DNA from: an uncultured Frankiales bacterium
GTDB lineage: Bacteria > Actinomycetota > Actinomycetes > Mycobacteriales > SCTD01
NCBI GenBank assembly: GCA_946479905.1
Contig: CAMLIA010000100.1
Location: 1 to 15,331 of the forward strand
Reading direction: 5' to 3'
DNA: 15,331 nt
Shown: piece by piece, positions 1-10,133 of the stretch
Position numbering within the stretch: position 1 is the stretch's first letter
Layout of the letters: every line of letters starts with the position of its first letter
Position numbers and translations under genes: made by a program
The notes under the pieces: model-generated
What the model was told of the DNA's origin: nothing
The model's database searches: none
What the model saw: the letters and a program-made list of their open reading frames with translations, nothing else

Positions 1-2869
<2,869 letters not shown>

Positions 2870-2886
2870 ACGACTAACTTAGGCGC
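2870..2886. promoter_or_regulatory. Shared divergent promoter with near-symmetric -10 element
   Basis: Only 17 bp separate the two GTG starts at 2869 (minus) and 2887 (plus). The central CTAACTTAG (2874-2882) is nearly its own reverse complement. It reads as TAACTT on the plus strand (2875-2880) and TAAGTT on the minus strand (2881-2876). Each fits the actinobacterial -10 pattern TANNNT and each is exactly 6 nt from its GTG. That spacing puts transcription start at or next to the start codon, so both mRNAs should be leaderless. No convincing -35 element is visible on either side. RNA polymerase binding in the two directions should be mutually exclusive. The promoter role is inferred from spacing and motif. 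Confidence 0.68.
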
Positions 2887-3859
<973 letters not shown>

Positions 3860-3867
<8 letters not shown>

Positions 3868-4879
3868 CGAGGCGGCGCCCGACGAGCGGGGGCAGGTCCC
3901 GGCAGGCGCGGGCGAGCTCGGTCAGGTCCTCGCCGTAGAGCGCCTGCGGACCGTCGCACAGGGCGGCCTGCGGGTCGGGGTGCACGTCGACGATGATCGC
4001 GTCCGCACCCGCCGCGATGGCGGCCCGGCTGAGCGGCACCACCAGGTCGCGCTTGCCGCCGGAGTGCGAGGGGTCGACGACGACCGGCAGGTGGCTGAGG
4101 CTGTGCACCATCGGCACCGCGGCGATGTCGAGGGTGTTGCGGGTCGCGGTCTCGAAGGTCCGGACCCCCCGCTCGCACAGCACGATGTCGAGGTTGCCGC
4201 GCTGCGCGACGTACTCCGCCGCCATCAGCCACTCCTCGTAGGTCGCCGTCATGCCGCGCTTGAGCATCACCGGCTTGCCCGCGGAGCCGACGGCCTGCAG
4301 CAGCGCGAAGTTCTGCATGTTGCGGGTGCCGATCTGGAGCATGTCGGCCCACTCCGCGACCAGCGGCACGTCGGCGGCGTCGACGACCTCCGTGACGATC
4401 GGCAGCCCGGTCTCCTCGCGCACGTCGGCGAGGATCCGCAGCCCCTTCTCGCCGAGCCCCTGGAAGGCGTACGGGCTGGTCCGCGGCTTGAACGCCCCGC
4501 CGCGCAGCAGCGTCGCGCCGGCGCCCTTGGCCATCAGCGCGGCCTGCAGGGTCTGCTCCTCGGTCTCGACCGCGCACGGCCCCGCGATGAGGGTGAAGGT
4601 GTCCGGCCCGATCGGCACACCGGCGACCTGGATGGTGGTCGCCTCGGGGTGGTGCTCGCGGCTGACCAGCTTGTACGGCTTGCTGACCCGCACGACCTCG
4701 CCGACCCCGGGCATCGCCCGCAGGTTGAGGCTCTGGAACGCGGCGATGTCCCCGACCAGGCCCACGATCGTGCGCTGCACGCCGCGGCTCACGAAGGCCG
4801 AGCCGCCGGCGGCTTCGACGCGGGCGACGACGGCGTCGACGTCCTCCGCTGTCGCCTCGGGACGCATCACGACGACCAT
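3860..4879 (-). CDS. aroF: Class I DAHP synthase with N-terminal ferredoxin-like domain
   Basis: A second 3-deoxy-7-phosphoheptulonate synthase, unrelated in sequence to the class II enzyme at 186-1556. Residues 1-70 form the ferredoxin-like N-terminal domain seen in the Thermotoga-type subgroup ([17 protein letters not shown]), often involved in feedback inhibition. The TIM-barrel catalytic domain carries AGPCAVE (99-105, metal ligand Cys102), [11 protein letters not shown] (131-141), [18 protein letters not shown] (207-210) and [10 protein letters not shown] (269-278, including the metal-binding His272). The length of 339 residues is normal. The ATG at 4879 has GAGGAG at 4893-4888, 8 nt upstream, so the start is well supported. 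The leader at 4901-5015 contains an aromatic-rich peptide and a terminator hairpin, which predicts attenuation by charged aromatic tRNAs. The gene also lies downstream of the EamA transporter gene and may receive read-through from it. Confidence 0.95.
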
Positions 4880-4900
4880 GGGGGTTGCTCCTCAGACGAA

Positions 4901-4930
4901 AGAACCCCGGGGCAGGGGCTCCGGGGCTCT
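4901..4930 (-). terminator. Attenuator terminator hairpin before aroF
   Basis: On the minus strand GAGCCCCGG (4929-4921) can pair with CCGGGGTTC (4910-4902), giving nine pairs including one G-U and a 10-nt loop. It is followed by a modest U-run (TTCTTTCGTC). It sits 22 nt before the aroF start codon and downstream of the leader peptide, where an attenuator terminator should be. An upstream segment CCGGGACTC (4974-4966) could pair with the left arm at 8 of 9 positions, giving a candidate antiterminator. The U-tract is short, so termination efficiency is uncertain. Confidence 0.72.
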
Positions 4931-4940
4931 TGTGGGGTCA

Positions 4941-4979
4941 GGTGCGTCAGCAGGCACCCGACCGGGAGTCCCGGCCGGG
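4941..4979 (-). other. Leader RNA hairpins upstream of the attenuator
   Basis: In the minus-strand leader, CCCGGCCGGG (4979-4970) and CCCGGTCGGG (4966-4957) can form a 10-bp stem with an ACT loop, starting directly after the Phe codon of the leader peptide. This is where the 1:2 pause hairpin of a ribosome-mediated attenuator is expected. A second small hairpin, GGTGC (4958-4954) with GCACC (4945-4941), holds the leader stop codon in its loop and overlaps the 3' arm of the first by two bases. The two stems are therefore partly mutually exclusive. Pairings were found by eye, and no energies were calculated. Confidence 0.55.
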
Positions 4980-5003
4980 AAAGACATACCAGTAGCTGCG
5001 CAC
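4947..5003 (-). CDS. Aromatic amino acid leader peptide of the aroF attenuator
   Basis: An 18-codon reading frame, VRSYWYVFPGRDSRSGAC, opens with a GTG at 5003 and stops with TGA at 4949-4947. Codons 4-8 are Tyr-Trp-Tyr-Val-Phe, an improbable run of all three aromatic amino acids directly upstream of the gene for the first enzyme of aromatic biosynthesis. A 10-bp hairpin begins just after the Phe codon and a terminator follows before aroF. The inferred role is a ribosome stall sensor for charged Tyr, Trp or Phe tRNA; the peptide itself probably has no function. The start has no good Shine-Dalgarno, but TACGCT lies 6 nt upstream, so it is probably leaderless. Aromatic leader peptides before aroF-type genes are known in Corynebacterium. 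Confidence 0.8.
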   Translation of the reverse strand: MRSYWYVFPGRDSRSGAC

Positions 5004-5009
5004 GCGGTG

Positions 5010-5015
5010 AGCGTA
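5010..5015 (-). promoter_or_regulatory. -10 element for the aroF leader transcript
   Basis: TACGCT (minus strand, 5015-5010) fits TANNNT and lies exactly 6 nt before the GTG of the leader peptide. This is the same geometry as the two start sites at 2869 and 2887. It begins 3 nt after the EamA stop codon. No strong -35 is seen; a weak GTCGAG lies 17 nt upstream, inside the EamA gene. It is inferred to start a leaderless leader transcript, giving aroF its own attenuated promoter independent of the upstream operon. Confidence 0.5.
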
Positions 5016-5017
5016 CC

Positions 5018-5917
5018 TCAGACCTCGAGCCGCTCGACCTGGGGCGGTGTGCTGCCCACCTCGGTGAGCAGCATCGCGACGAGCACGAGGACGGCTCCGG
5101 CCACCGTCCTCGTACCCAGCCGCTCGTCGGCGACGAGAACCGCGAAGACGCCGCTGAAGACGGGCTCCATCGTCATGATGACGGCCGCCCTGGTCGGCGC
5201 CAGGTGCGCCTGCGCCCAGGTCTGCACGACGAAGGCGAGCGCCGTCGCCGCGAGCGCCGTCAGGGCCAGCGCGCCCCAGACGCCCGCGTCCGGCGGCAGC
5301 TCCAGACCGCCTGGTACGGCGACAGCGCCGCACAGCACCGCCGTCGTGATCAGCTGCACCACGGCCAGGCCGTAGGCGTCGTGCTGCTGCGCCCACTCAC
5401 CGAGCCCGACGATGTGCAGGGCGAAGGCCGCCGCACAGCCGAGGGTCAGCAGCTCACCCGTGCCGACGCTCAGCCCGTGCAGGCTCAGCAGCGCCAGGCC
5501 CGCGGTCGCGAGGGCCACGGCTGCCCAGGCGGCGGGAGGAGGCGGCTTGCGCAGCAGCACGGCGGCAGTCACGGGCGTGAGCACCACGAACATCCCGGTG
5601 ATGAAGCCGCTGACCGCCGCCGACGTGTGCTGCAGGCCGAGGGTCTGCAGCAGGTAGCCGATGCCCAGCGCCAGCCCCACGATGACGCCCGCGCGTCGGC
5701 CGTCGCGGCCGAGCCGCGCCACCGCCTTGGGACGCAGCACCATCATCGCGACGGCGGCGAGGGCGAAGCGCCACGTGAGGAAGTCGGTGACCGGCATCTC
5801 CTCCACGGCGTCCTTCACGACGACGAAGGTGCTCCCCCAGATCGCCGTCACGCCGATCAGCGCCAGGGTGGCCCACGAGTCCGTCCGCCATCCCCGCACC
5901 GCGCCATTCTGGTGCAC
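5018..5917 (-). CDS. EamA-family (DMT superfamily) transporter
   Basis: A 10-helix inner-membrane protein of the drug/metabolite transporter superfamily, most often exporters of amino acids or other metabolites. Two EamA repeats are visible at about 14-145 (ALIGVTAIWGSTFVVVKDAV at the start, with TSAAVSGFITGMFVVLTPVTAAVLL) and about 154-286 (ending in the typical MEPVFSGVFAVLVADERLGT and AGAVLVLVAMLL). At 299 residues the length is usual. The GTG at 5917 lies 11 nt after the stop of the preceding small gene and lacks a clear Shine-Dalgarno, so translation may be coupled to it. An in-frame GTG at 5899 is an alternative. The substrate cannot be read from the sequence. Its position just before the attenuated aroF makes an aromatic metabolite conceivable, but this is conjecture. 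Confidence 0.88.
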   Translation of the reverse strand: MHQNGAVRGWRTDSWATLALIGVTAIWGSTFVVVKDAVEEMPVTDFLTWRFALAAVAMMVLRPKAVARLGRDGRRAGVIVGLALGIGYLLQTLGLQHTSAAVSGFITGMFVVLTPVTAAVLLRKPPPPAAWAAVALATAGLALLSLHGLSVGTGELLTLGCAAAFALHIVGLGEWAQQHDAYGLAVVQLITTAVLCGAVAVPGGLELPPDAGVWGALALTALAATALAFVVQTWAQAHLAPTRAAVIMTMEPVFSGVFAVLVADERLGTRTVAGAVLVLVAMLLTEVGSTPPQVERLEV

Positions 5918-5928
5918 GGACGGCAGGG

Positions 5929-6333
5929 TCAGGCGAGCCGGTCGTCGAGCAGCGTGCCGAGGGACCGGCCGAGCAGGTCGCTCGCGTAGGCGTCGGTGTT
6001 GAGGGCGCGGGTGGCGGTGTCGCCGGCCCAGTCGTAGCGGACGACCGTGCCGCTGTGGAGGGTCAGCGTCAGGCGGCGCAGGCCGGTCGTGGGCCAGCGA
6101 CCGCGGGTGAGGGTCGCCATCCGCACGTCGGCCCGGCGGACCATCCGGTTGTCGGGGTGCCGCATGACCAGCACCTCCGGTGAGGTCGCGTCGACGTGAC
6201 CGGACAGGTCCAGCTCGCCGCCGGTCAGCGCCGCGAGCAGTCCGGTGCTCGCGCGCACCAGGCAGTCGTCGTACACGAAGAGCTCGTTGCCGCCGCGACC
6301 GCTCAGGTTGAGGGCGCCGAGCAGCACGCTCAT
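5929..6333 (-). CDS. Small conserved-looking protein of unknown function
   Basis: A 134-residue soluble protein that I do not recognise. It has no signal peptide, membrane helix or Cys pair. The sequence alternates short beta-like stretches (NELFVYDDCLVRAS, PEVLVMRHPDNRMVRRADVRMATL, RLTLTLHSGTVVRYDWAG) and ends in a helical segment (DAYASDLLGRSLGTLLDDRL). This resembles the overall pattern of PH-like or small beta-sandwich domains, but no family can be claimed. The ATG at 6333 overlaps the stop of the endonuclease IV gene in an ATGA, so it is probably translationally coupled and belongs to the same operon. It has no Shine-Dalgarno of its own. The EamA gene begins 11 nt downstream. Confidence 0.72.
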   Translation of the reverse strand: MSVLLGALNLSGRGGNELFVYDDCLVRASTGLLAALTGGELDLSGHVDATSPEVLVMRHPDNRMVRRADVRMATLTRGRWPTTGLRRLTLTLHSGTVVRYDWAGDTATRALNTDAYASDLLGRSLGTLLDDRLA

Positions 6334-7181
6334 GCGTCGCGCAGGGACCGGAGCAGGTCGATGTCGGCGCGGTGCGTGGCCGCGTCGCCGGGGGTCTCGA
6401 CGACGACCGGGACGTTGCGGGTGGCCGGGTGGCGGAACAGCTCCACGAAGGGGTCCTTGCCGATCCGCCCCGCGCCGATCGCCTCGTGGCGGTCGCGCAG
6501 CGAACCCAGCGGGTCCTTGGAGTCGTTGGCGTGGACCAGCTGCAGGCGCCCGCGGCCGACGGCGCGGACCAGCGCGTCCAGGGTCTGCTTCATGCCGCCG
6601 GGGGCGGCGAGGTCGTGACCGGCGGCGAAGGCGTGGCAGGTGTCGAGGCACACCCCGAGCCGCTCGTGGTCGTCGAGCAGCGCGAAGTAGGGGCCGAGCT
6701 CCTGCACCGTCGAGCAGAGCGCCTGCCCGCCGCCGGCGGTGGGCTCGATGAGCAGAGCCGGCCCGTCGCGGTCGAGCAGCGGGAGCAGGTGCTCGCGCAG
6801 CTGCTGCATCGCGTCGTCACGGTGGGCGCCGGCGACGCACGAGCCGGCGTGCACGACGACCCCGCGGGCGCCGATCGCCGCGCCGCGGACCAGCGAGTGC
6901 GCGACGGCGTCGACGGACTTGCGCAGCGTCGCCTCGGTGGGCGAGCCGAAGTTGACGAGGTACGGCGCGTGCACGAACACCGGCAGCCCGGCGTCCTCGC
7001 AGCGGCCGCGGAACTCCTCGTCCTTGGCGGGGTCGCCGGGCGACAGCGCCCAGCCCCTCGGGTTGGACACGAAGACCTGCAGGGCGGCCGCGCCGATCTC
7101 CTCGGCGTAGCCGAGTGCCTTGAGCCATCCCCCCGCGACCGGGACGTGGGCGCCCACGGGAGAGGGCTTGCGGGGAGGCAC
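6330..7181 (-). CDS. nfo: Endonuclease IV (AP endonuclease)
   Basis: Deoxyribonuclease IV cleaves DNA 5' to abasic sites in base excision repair, using a three-zinc centre in a TIM barrel. From the GTG at 7181 (283 residues, against 285 in E. coli Nfo) all nine zinc ligands are present: His71 (FVHAPYLVN), His111 (VVVHAGS), Glu146 (LLIEPTAGGG), Asp180 and His183 (GVCLDTCHAFAAGHD), His217 (LVHANDSK), Asp230 and His232 (RDRHEAIGAG) and Glu262 (VVVETPG). The spacing is nearly identical to the E. coli enzyme. The start has GGGAGG at 7195-7190, 8 nt upstream, which decides against longer frames. It lies 17 nt after the kinase gene and its stop overlaps the next gene by 4 bp, so it is part of the minus-strand operon. 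A catalytically intact enzyme is expected. Confidence 0.95.
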   Translation of the reverse strand: MPPRKPSPVGAHVPVAGGWLKALGYAEEIGAAALQVFVSNPRGWALSPGDPAKDEEFRGRCEDAGLPVFVHAPYLVNFGSPTEATLRKSVDAVAHSLVRGAAIGARGVVVHAGSCVAGAHRDDAMQQLREHLLPLLDRDGPALLIEPTAGGGQALCSTVQELGPYFALLDDHERLGVCLDTCHAFAAGHDLAAPGGMKQTLDALVRAVGRGRLQLVHANDSKDPLGSLRDRHEAIGAGRIGKDPFVELFRHPATRNVPVVVETPGDAATHRADIDLLRSLRDA

Positions 7182-7198
7182 AGCTGAAGCCTCCCAGA

Positions 7199-9052
7199 TC
7201 AGTACACGAGCAGGGTCACCACGGTCCCGACGTGCACCTTCTTGCCGGGCTTCGGGTCGGTGTCGAGCACCAGCTGGCCGTTGCCGCCCTTGACCTCGGT
7301 CTTCACCCGCACGCCCAGCCCGAGCTCCTGGAGCCTGCGGGTCGCGTCGGAGGTGGTGTCGTAGCGGAGGTTCGGCACCTGCACGAACTCCGGGCCCTTG
7401 CTGACCTGCAGCGTGACGGTGGAGCCCTTGGGTGCGGTGCCCGAGCTCGGGTCGTTGCTGATCACCACGCCCTTGGGGACGGTGTCGCTGTAGGTGGTCG
7501 TCACCGCGACCTTGAAGCCCAGCCCGGTCAGGGTGGACGTCGCCTCGGACTGCGTCTTGCCGGCGAGGTTCGGGACCGCGATCGGCTGCGGGCCCTTCGA
7601 GACGAAGAGCTTCACCGACCCGCCGGGCTTGAGGCGGGCACCGGCGGCCGGGTCGGTGCGGATCACCTTGCCGTCCGGGACCGTCGAGCTGAACTCGGTG
7701 GCCTGCGACGACACCTTCAGGCCGCGCTGCTGGAGCAGCGACGTCGCGAACCCGACGTCCTTGCCGCGGACGTCCGGCACCGGCCGGCGGTCCGGTCCCT
7801 TGGAGACGAAGACCGTGACGGTGCCGCTCTTCTTGATGCGGGCGCCGGCCTTCGGGTCCTGCCGGATCTCCGTGCCGGCCGCGACGGTCTCGCTGAACTC
7901 GTCGACCCGCTTGAACTCCAGGCCGGCCGCCTTCACCTTGGTCTCGGCGGCTGCAGCGGTGAGGCCTGCCAGGTCCGGCGCGTGGGTGTAGCGGAAGGAC
8001 CCGAGGTAGTAGCCGCCGAACAGCGCGAGCAGCGCCAGCGCGACGAGCAGCAGCCCGGCGACCAGACCGCGGCGGCTCTTGCGAGGCGCCGACGTCTTGG
8101 CTGGCTTGTCCACCACCCGGGGAACGACGAGGGTGCGGGTGTCGTGCACGGCCGTCACCGGAGCAGCCGCCGGCAGGGTCGCCTTGACCGCCTGCAGCTC
8201 GCGGAGGAACTCGCCGGCGTCGGAGGGCCGCAGCACGGGGTCCCGGCGGGTCGCGCGGACGACGAGCGCGTCGAGGTTCGGCGGGATCCCGGCCACCACC
8301 GTCGAGGGCGGCGGCACGTCCTCGTACACGTGCTTGTGGGCGACCGAGATGGCGCTCTCGCCCGAGTGCGGGGGTGACCCGGTGAGCAGCTCCCACAGCA
8401 GCACGCCGGCGGCGTAGACGTCGGAGCGGGCGTCGGCCGTGCCGCGCTCGACCTGCTCCGGCGCGAGGTAGGCGACCGAGCCCATCATGTGGGTCGTGGT
8501 CTGGGTGATGGTCGTGGACTCGGCGGCCCGGGCCAGGCCGAAGTCGGCGACCTTGACGCGGCCGTCGTCGCCGAGCAGCACGTTCTCGGGCTTGACGTCG
8601 CGGTGGACCATCCCGACCGCGTGCGCGGAGGCCAGCGCCCGCAGCACCGGCTCCATGACCGAGACGGCCCGGCTGGGGGAGAGCGGGCCGATGCTGAGCA
8701 GCAGCTGGCGGAGGTTCTGGCCCCGGATGTGCTCCATCACCAGGTAGGCGAGGCCGGTCTCGGGATCGGTGCCGGTGTCGTGCACGGCGACGACCTCGGG
8801 CCCCGCGACCTTCGCCGCCGACTTGGCCTCGCGGGTGAACCGCTCCACGAACTGGGGGTCGTCGGCGAGGTTGCGGTGCATCACCTTGACGGCGACGATC
8901 CGGTCGAGCCGGGTGTCGATGGCGAGGTAGACGGTGGCCATCCCCCCGCGGGCGATCACGCTGTCCAGGCGGTAGCGGCCGTCGAGGAGCCGACCGACCA
9001 GCGAGGGCCCGGGGTCGCCCGGGCTCGGGCTGACAGTGGTCTCCATGACCAT
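7199..9052 (-). CDS. pknL: PASTA-domain Ser/Thr protein kinase (PknL/PknB-like)
   Basis: A 617-residue single-pass membrane kinase of the actinobacterial Hanks type. The intracellular kinase domain (about 27-285) has the glycine-rich loop ARGGMATVY, Lys56 (AVKV), catalytic HRDVKPEN (150-157), DFG (170-172) and an activation loop rich in Thr (STTITQTTTHMMGS) before APEQ. A basic juxtamembrane segment leads to one helix at about 330-351. Four extracellular PASTA repeats follow at about 354-420, 423-487, 491-554 and 557-617; each of the first three ends in a variant of VSKGP. PASTA repeats bind muropeptides or lipid II, so the kinase likely senses peptidoglycan state. The name is by analogy: in M. 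tuberculosis pknL lies close to class II aroG, although that PknL lacks PASTA. The start is ATG 9052 or 9046. It follows the LysM gene by 15 nt. Confidence 0.92.
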   Translation of the reverse strand: MVMETTVSPSPGDPGPSLVGRLLDGRYRLDSVIARGGMATVYLAIDTRLDRIVAVKVMHRNLADDPQFVERFTREAKSAAKVAGPEVVAVHDTGTDPETGLAYLVMEHIRGQNLRQLLLSIGPLSPSRAVSVMEPVLRALASAHAVGMVHRDVKPENVLLGDDGRVKVADFGLARAAESTTITQTTTHMMGSVAYLAPEQVERGTADARSDVYAAGVLLWELLTGSPPHSGESAISVAHKHVYEDVPPPSTVVAGIPPNLDALVVRATRRDPVLRPSDAGEFLRELQAVKATLPAAAPVTAVHDTRTLVVPRVVDKPAKTSAPRKSRRGLVAGLLLVALALLALFGGYYLGSFRYTHAPDLAGLTAAAAETKVKAAGLEFKRVDEFSETVAAGTEIRQDPKAGARIKKSGTVTVFVSKGPDRRPVPDVRGKDVGFATSLLQQRGLKVSSQATEFSSTVPDGKVIRTDPAAGARLKPGGSVKLFVSKGPQPIAVPNLAGKTQSEATSTLTGLGFKVAVTTTYSDTVPKGVVISNDPSSGTAPKGSTVTLQVSKGPEFVQVPNLRYDTTSDATRRLQELGLGVRVKTEVKGGNGQLVLDTDPKPGKKVHVGTVVTLLVY

Positions 9053-9067
9053 CTCAGGCTACTGGGG

Positions 9068-9934
9068 TCACGCGAAGTGCTTGCGGAGCAGCAGGATGTT
9101 GCGGATGTAGGCCTTCGTCTGGGGCAGGTAGCCGATCCGGCCGACGGAGCCCAGCCCCTGGTAGTAGCCGGCCAGCGCCCGGTCCACGGTGCCGGTCGCG
9201 CGGAGCAGGTCGGCGATGAGCGTCACCCCCGCCTCGACGTTGTCCTCCACCCGCAGCAGGTCGTAGTGGCGGCCGTGCATCCGGCCCAGGCTGCGTCCCG
9301 TGCTCGGCAGCACCTGCATGACGCCGATCGCGTCGACGGGGGAGACGACCCGCTGCTGGAAGCCGCTCTCCTGGTAGGACAGCGCCAGGGCCAGCGAGCT
9401 GGGTACGCCGTGCCGGCGGGCACTGGCGCGGATCAGCGCGCGGACGTGGGCGCGCGACGGCATCGTGCGGGAGCGCAGCACTGCCCGGTGGTAGGCCGCC
9501 GACCTGACCACGTCCCGGCCGCCTCGTGGTGCCGCGGTCGTCCTGGGGGCCGCGGTCACGCCGTACACCAGCTTCTGGCCGATGACGATCGTGCTGGTCC
9601 GCAGGTGGTTGCGGGCCTTCAGCCACGGCACGCTGTGACCGAGGCTGCGGCCGAGCCGGGTGAGGTTGTCACCCGGGCGCACGACGTAGACCTTGTTGAC
9701 GGTGCGGGCCGGCGTGGCTCGCACGTTCTGACCGGGGATCCGCAGCAGCTCGCCCGCGTAGATCGTCGTGCTCTTGAGGTGGTTGGCGCGCTGCAGTGCG
9801 GACACGGTGGTGCCGTACTTCGTCGCGATCCCGCTCAGGGTGTCCCCGCGGTGGATGCGGATGACCGACGGCGCCCCGGCCGTGAGCACGGCAGCGAGGA
9901 GCACGAGCAGGCCGAGGGTCCGGCTGCGTTGCAT
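9068..9934 (-). CDS. Secreted LysM lytic transglycosylase
   Basis: A 288-residue exported peptidoglycan-cleaving enzyme. A signal peptide (about 1-21, RSRTLGLLVLLAAVLTAGA) precedes two LysM peptidoglycan-binding repeats at about 24-68 (IRIHRGDTLSGIATKYGTTV) and 82-124 (VYVVRPGDNLTRLGRSLGHS). After an Ala/Pro/Arg linker comes an SLT/goose-lysozyme-like catalytic domain (about 165-285). It shows the catalytic Glu189 in SYQESGF and the family features GVMQVLPSTGR, DNVEAGVTLI and ALAGYYQG. It would cleave the glycan strand, giving 1,6-anhydromuramic ends. The ATG at 9934 has a weak AAGGG 7 nt upstream. It is the first gene of the minus-strand operon with the PASTA kinase next, which suggests linked wall remodelling and sensing. 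Confidence 0.92.
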   Translation of the reverse strand: MQRSRTLGLLVLLAAVLTAGAPSVIRIHRGDTLSGIATKYGTTVSALQRANHLKSTTIYAGELLRIPGQNVRATPARTVNKVYVVRPGDNLTRLGRSLGHSVPWLKARNHLRTSTIVIGQKLVYGVTAAPRTTAAPRGGRDVVRSAAYHRAVLRSRTMPSRAHVRALIRASARRHGVPSSLALALSYQESGFQQRVVSPVDAIGVMQVLPSTGRSLGRMHGRHYDLLRVEDNVEAGVTLIADLLRATGTVDRALAGYYQGLGSVGRIGYLPQTKAYIRNILLLRKHFA

Positions 9935-9967
9935 GGCAAAGCCCTTGTTCAGTTCCCCGTGGGGACG

Positions 9968-9997
9968 ACACTAGGGCCATTGGGGCTGCTGTGACAA
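9968..9997 (-). promoter_or_regulatory. Promoter of the LysM-kinase operon
   Basis: On the minus strand TTGTCA (9997-9992) matches the -35 consensus at five of six positions. It is followed after 18 bp by TAGTGT (9973-9968), which fits the actinobacterial -10. Transcription would start near 9961, about 27 nt before the ATG. This 5' UTR is too short for a c-di-AMP (ydaO) riboswitch of the kind often seen before actinobacterial wall hydrolase genes. Confidence 0.5.
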
Positions 9998-10027
9998 GAG
10001 TGACCAGTGGGACTTGCCCGGCCGTCG

Positions 10028-10033
10028 TAGGGT
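10028..10033 (+). promoter_or_regulatory. -10 element of the thiGH transcript
   Basis: TAGGGT fits TANNNT and lies 8 nt before the 5' end of the TPP riboswitch, so transcription would start near 10040. No clear -35 is found 16-18 bp upstream. The element is inferred from position and motif alone. Confidence 0.35.
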
Positions 10034-10040
10034 GGAGCCG

Positions 10041-10131
10041 TCAGACCGGGGAGCTCGCCAGTGAGCTGAGAGGGCCGTCCACGCGGCCGACCCGTCGCAC
10101 CCGATCCGGGTCATGCCGGCGTGGGGAGTCA
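10041..10131 (+). promoter_or_regulatory. TPP riboswitch (THI element)
   Basis: The conserved core of the thiamine pyrophosphate aptamer is present: GGGGAG (10048-10053), a short GCTC/GAGC stem, the invariant CTGAGA (10066-10071), a variable GGCCG/CGGCC hairpin (10073-10088), GACCC, and ACCCGATCCGGGTCATGCCGGCG (10099-10121), then GGGGA (10123-10127). The last GGGGAG doubles as the Shine-Dalgarno of thiG, which starts at 10134. Ligand binding would therefore hide the ribosome binding site, and control is inferred to be translational. No terminator hairpin with a U-run is visible. The outer P1 helix looks short (GAC with GTC). Confidence 0.93.
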
Positions 10132-10133
10132 CC

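Noticed and set aside
3980..5989. 669-codon plus-strand open frame across aroF, the leader and the EamA gene
   Set aside because: Composition (very high Arg, Gly, Asp, His, Gln) is that of a shadow frame. It crosses two certain minus-strand genes and their regulatory leader.
7182..8396. Extension of the endonuclease IV frame upstream into the kinase gene
   Set aside because: The frame is open but the extension is a shadow of the PASTA kinase. GTG 7181 has a good Shine-Dalgarno and gives the normal length.
9935..9967. c-di-AMP (ydaO) riboswitch before the LysM hydrolase
   Set aside because: Such riboswitches often precede actinobacterial wall hydrolases, but the space between the likely promoter and the ATG is under 35 nt and no aptamer core is seen.
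10113..10115. ATG as start codon for thiG
   Set aside because: It is part of the conserved TPP aptamer core (GGGTCATGCCGG). GTG 10134 has a Shine-Dalgarno and matches the family N-terminus.
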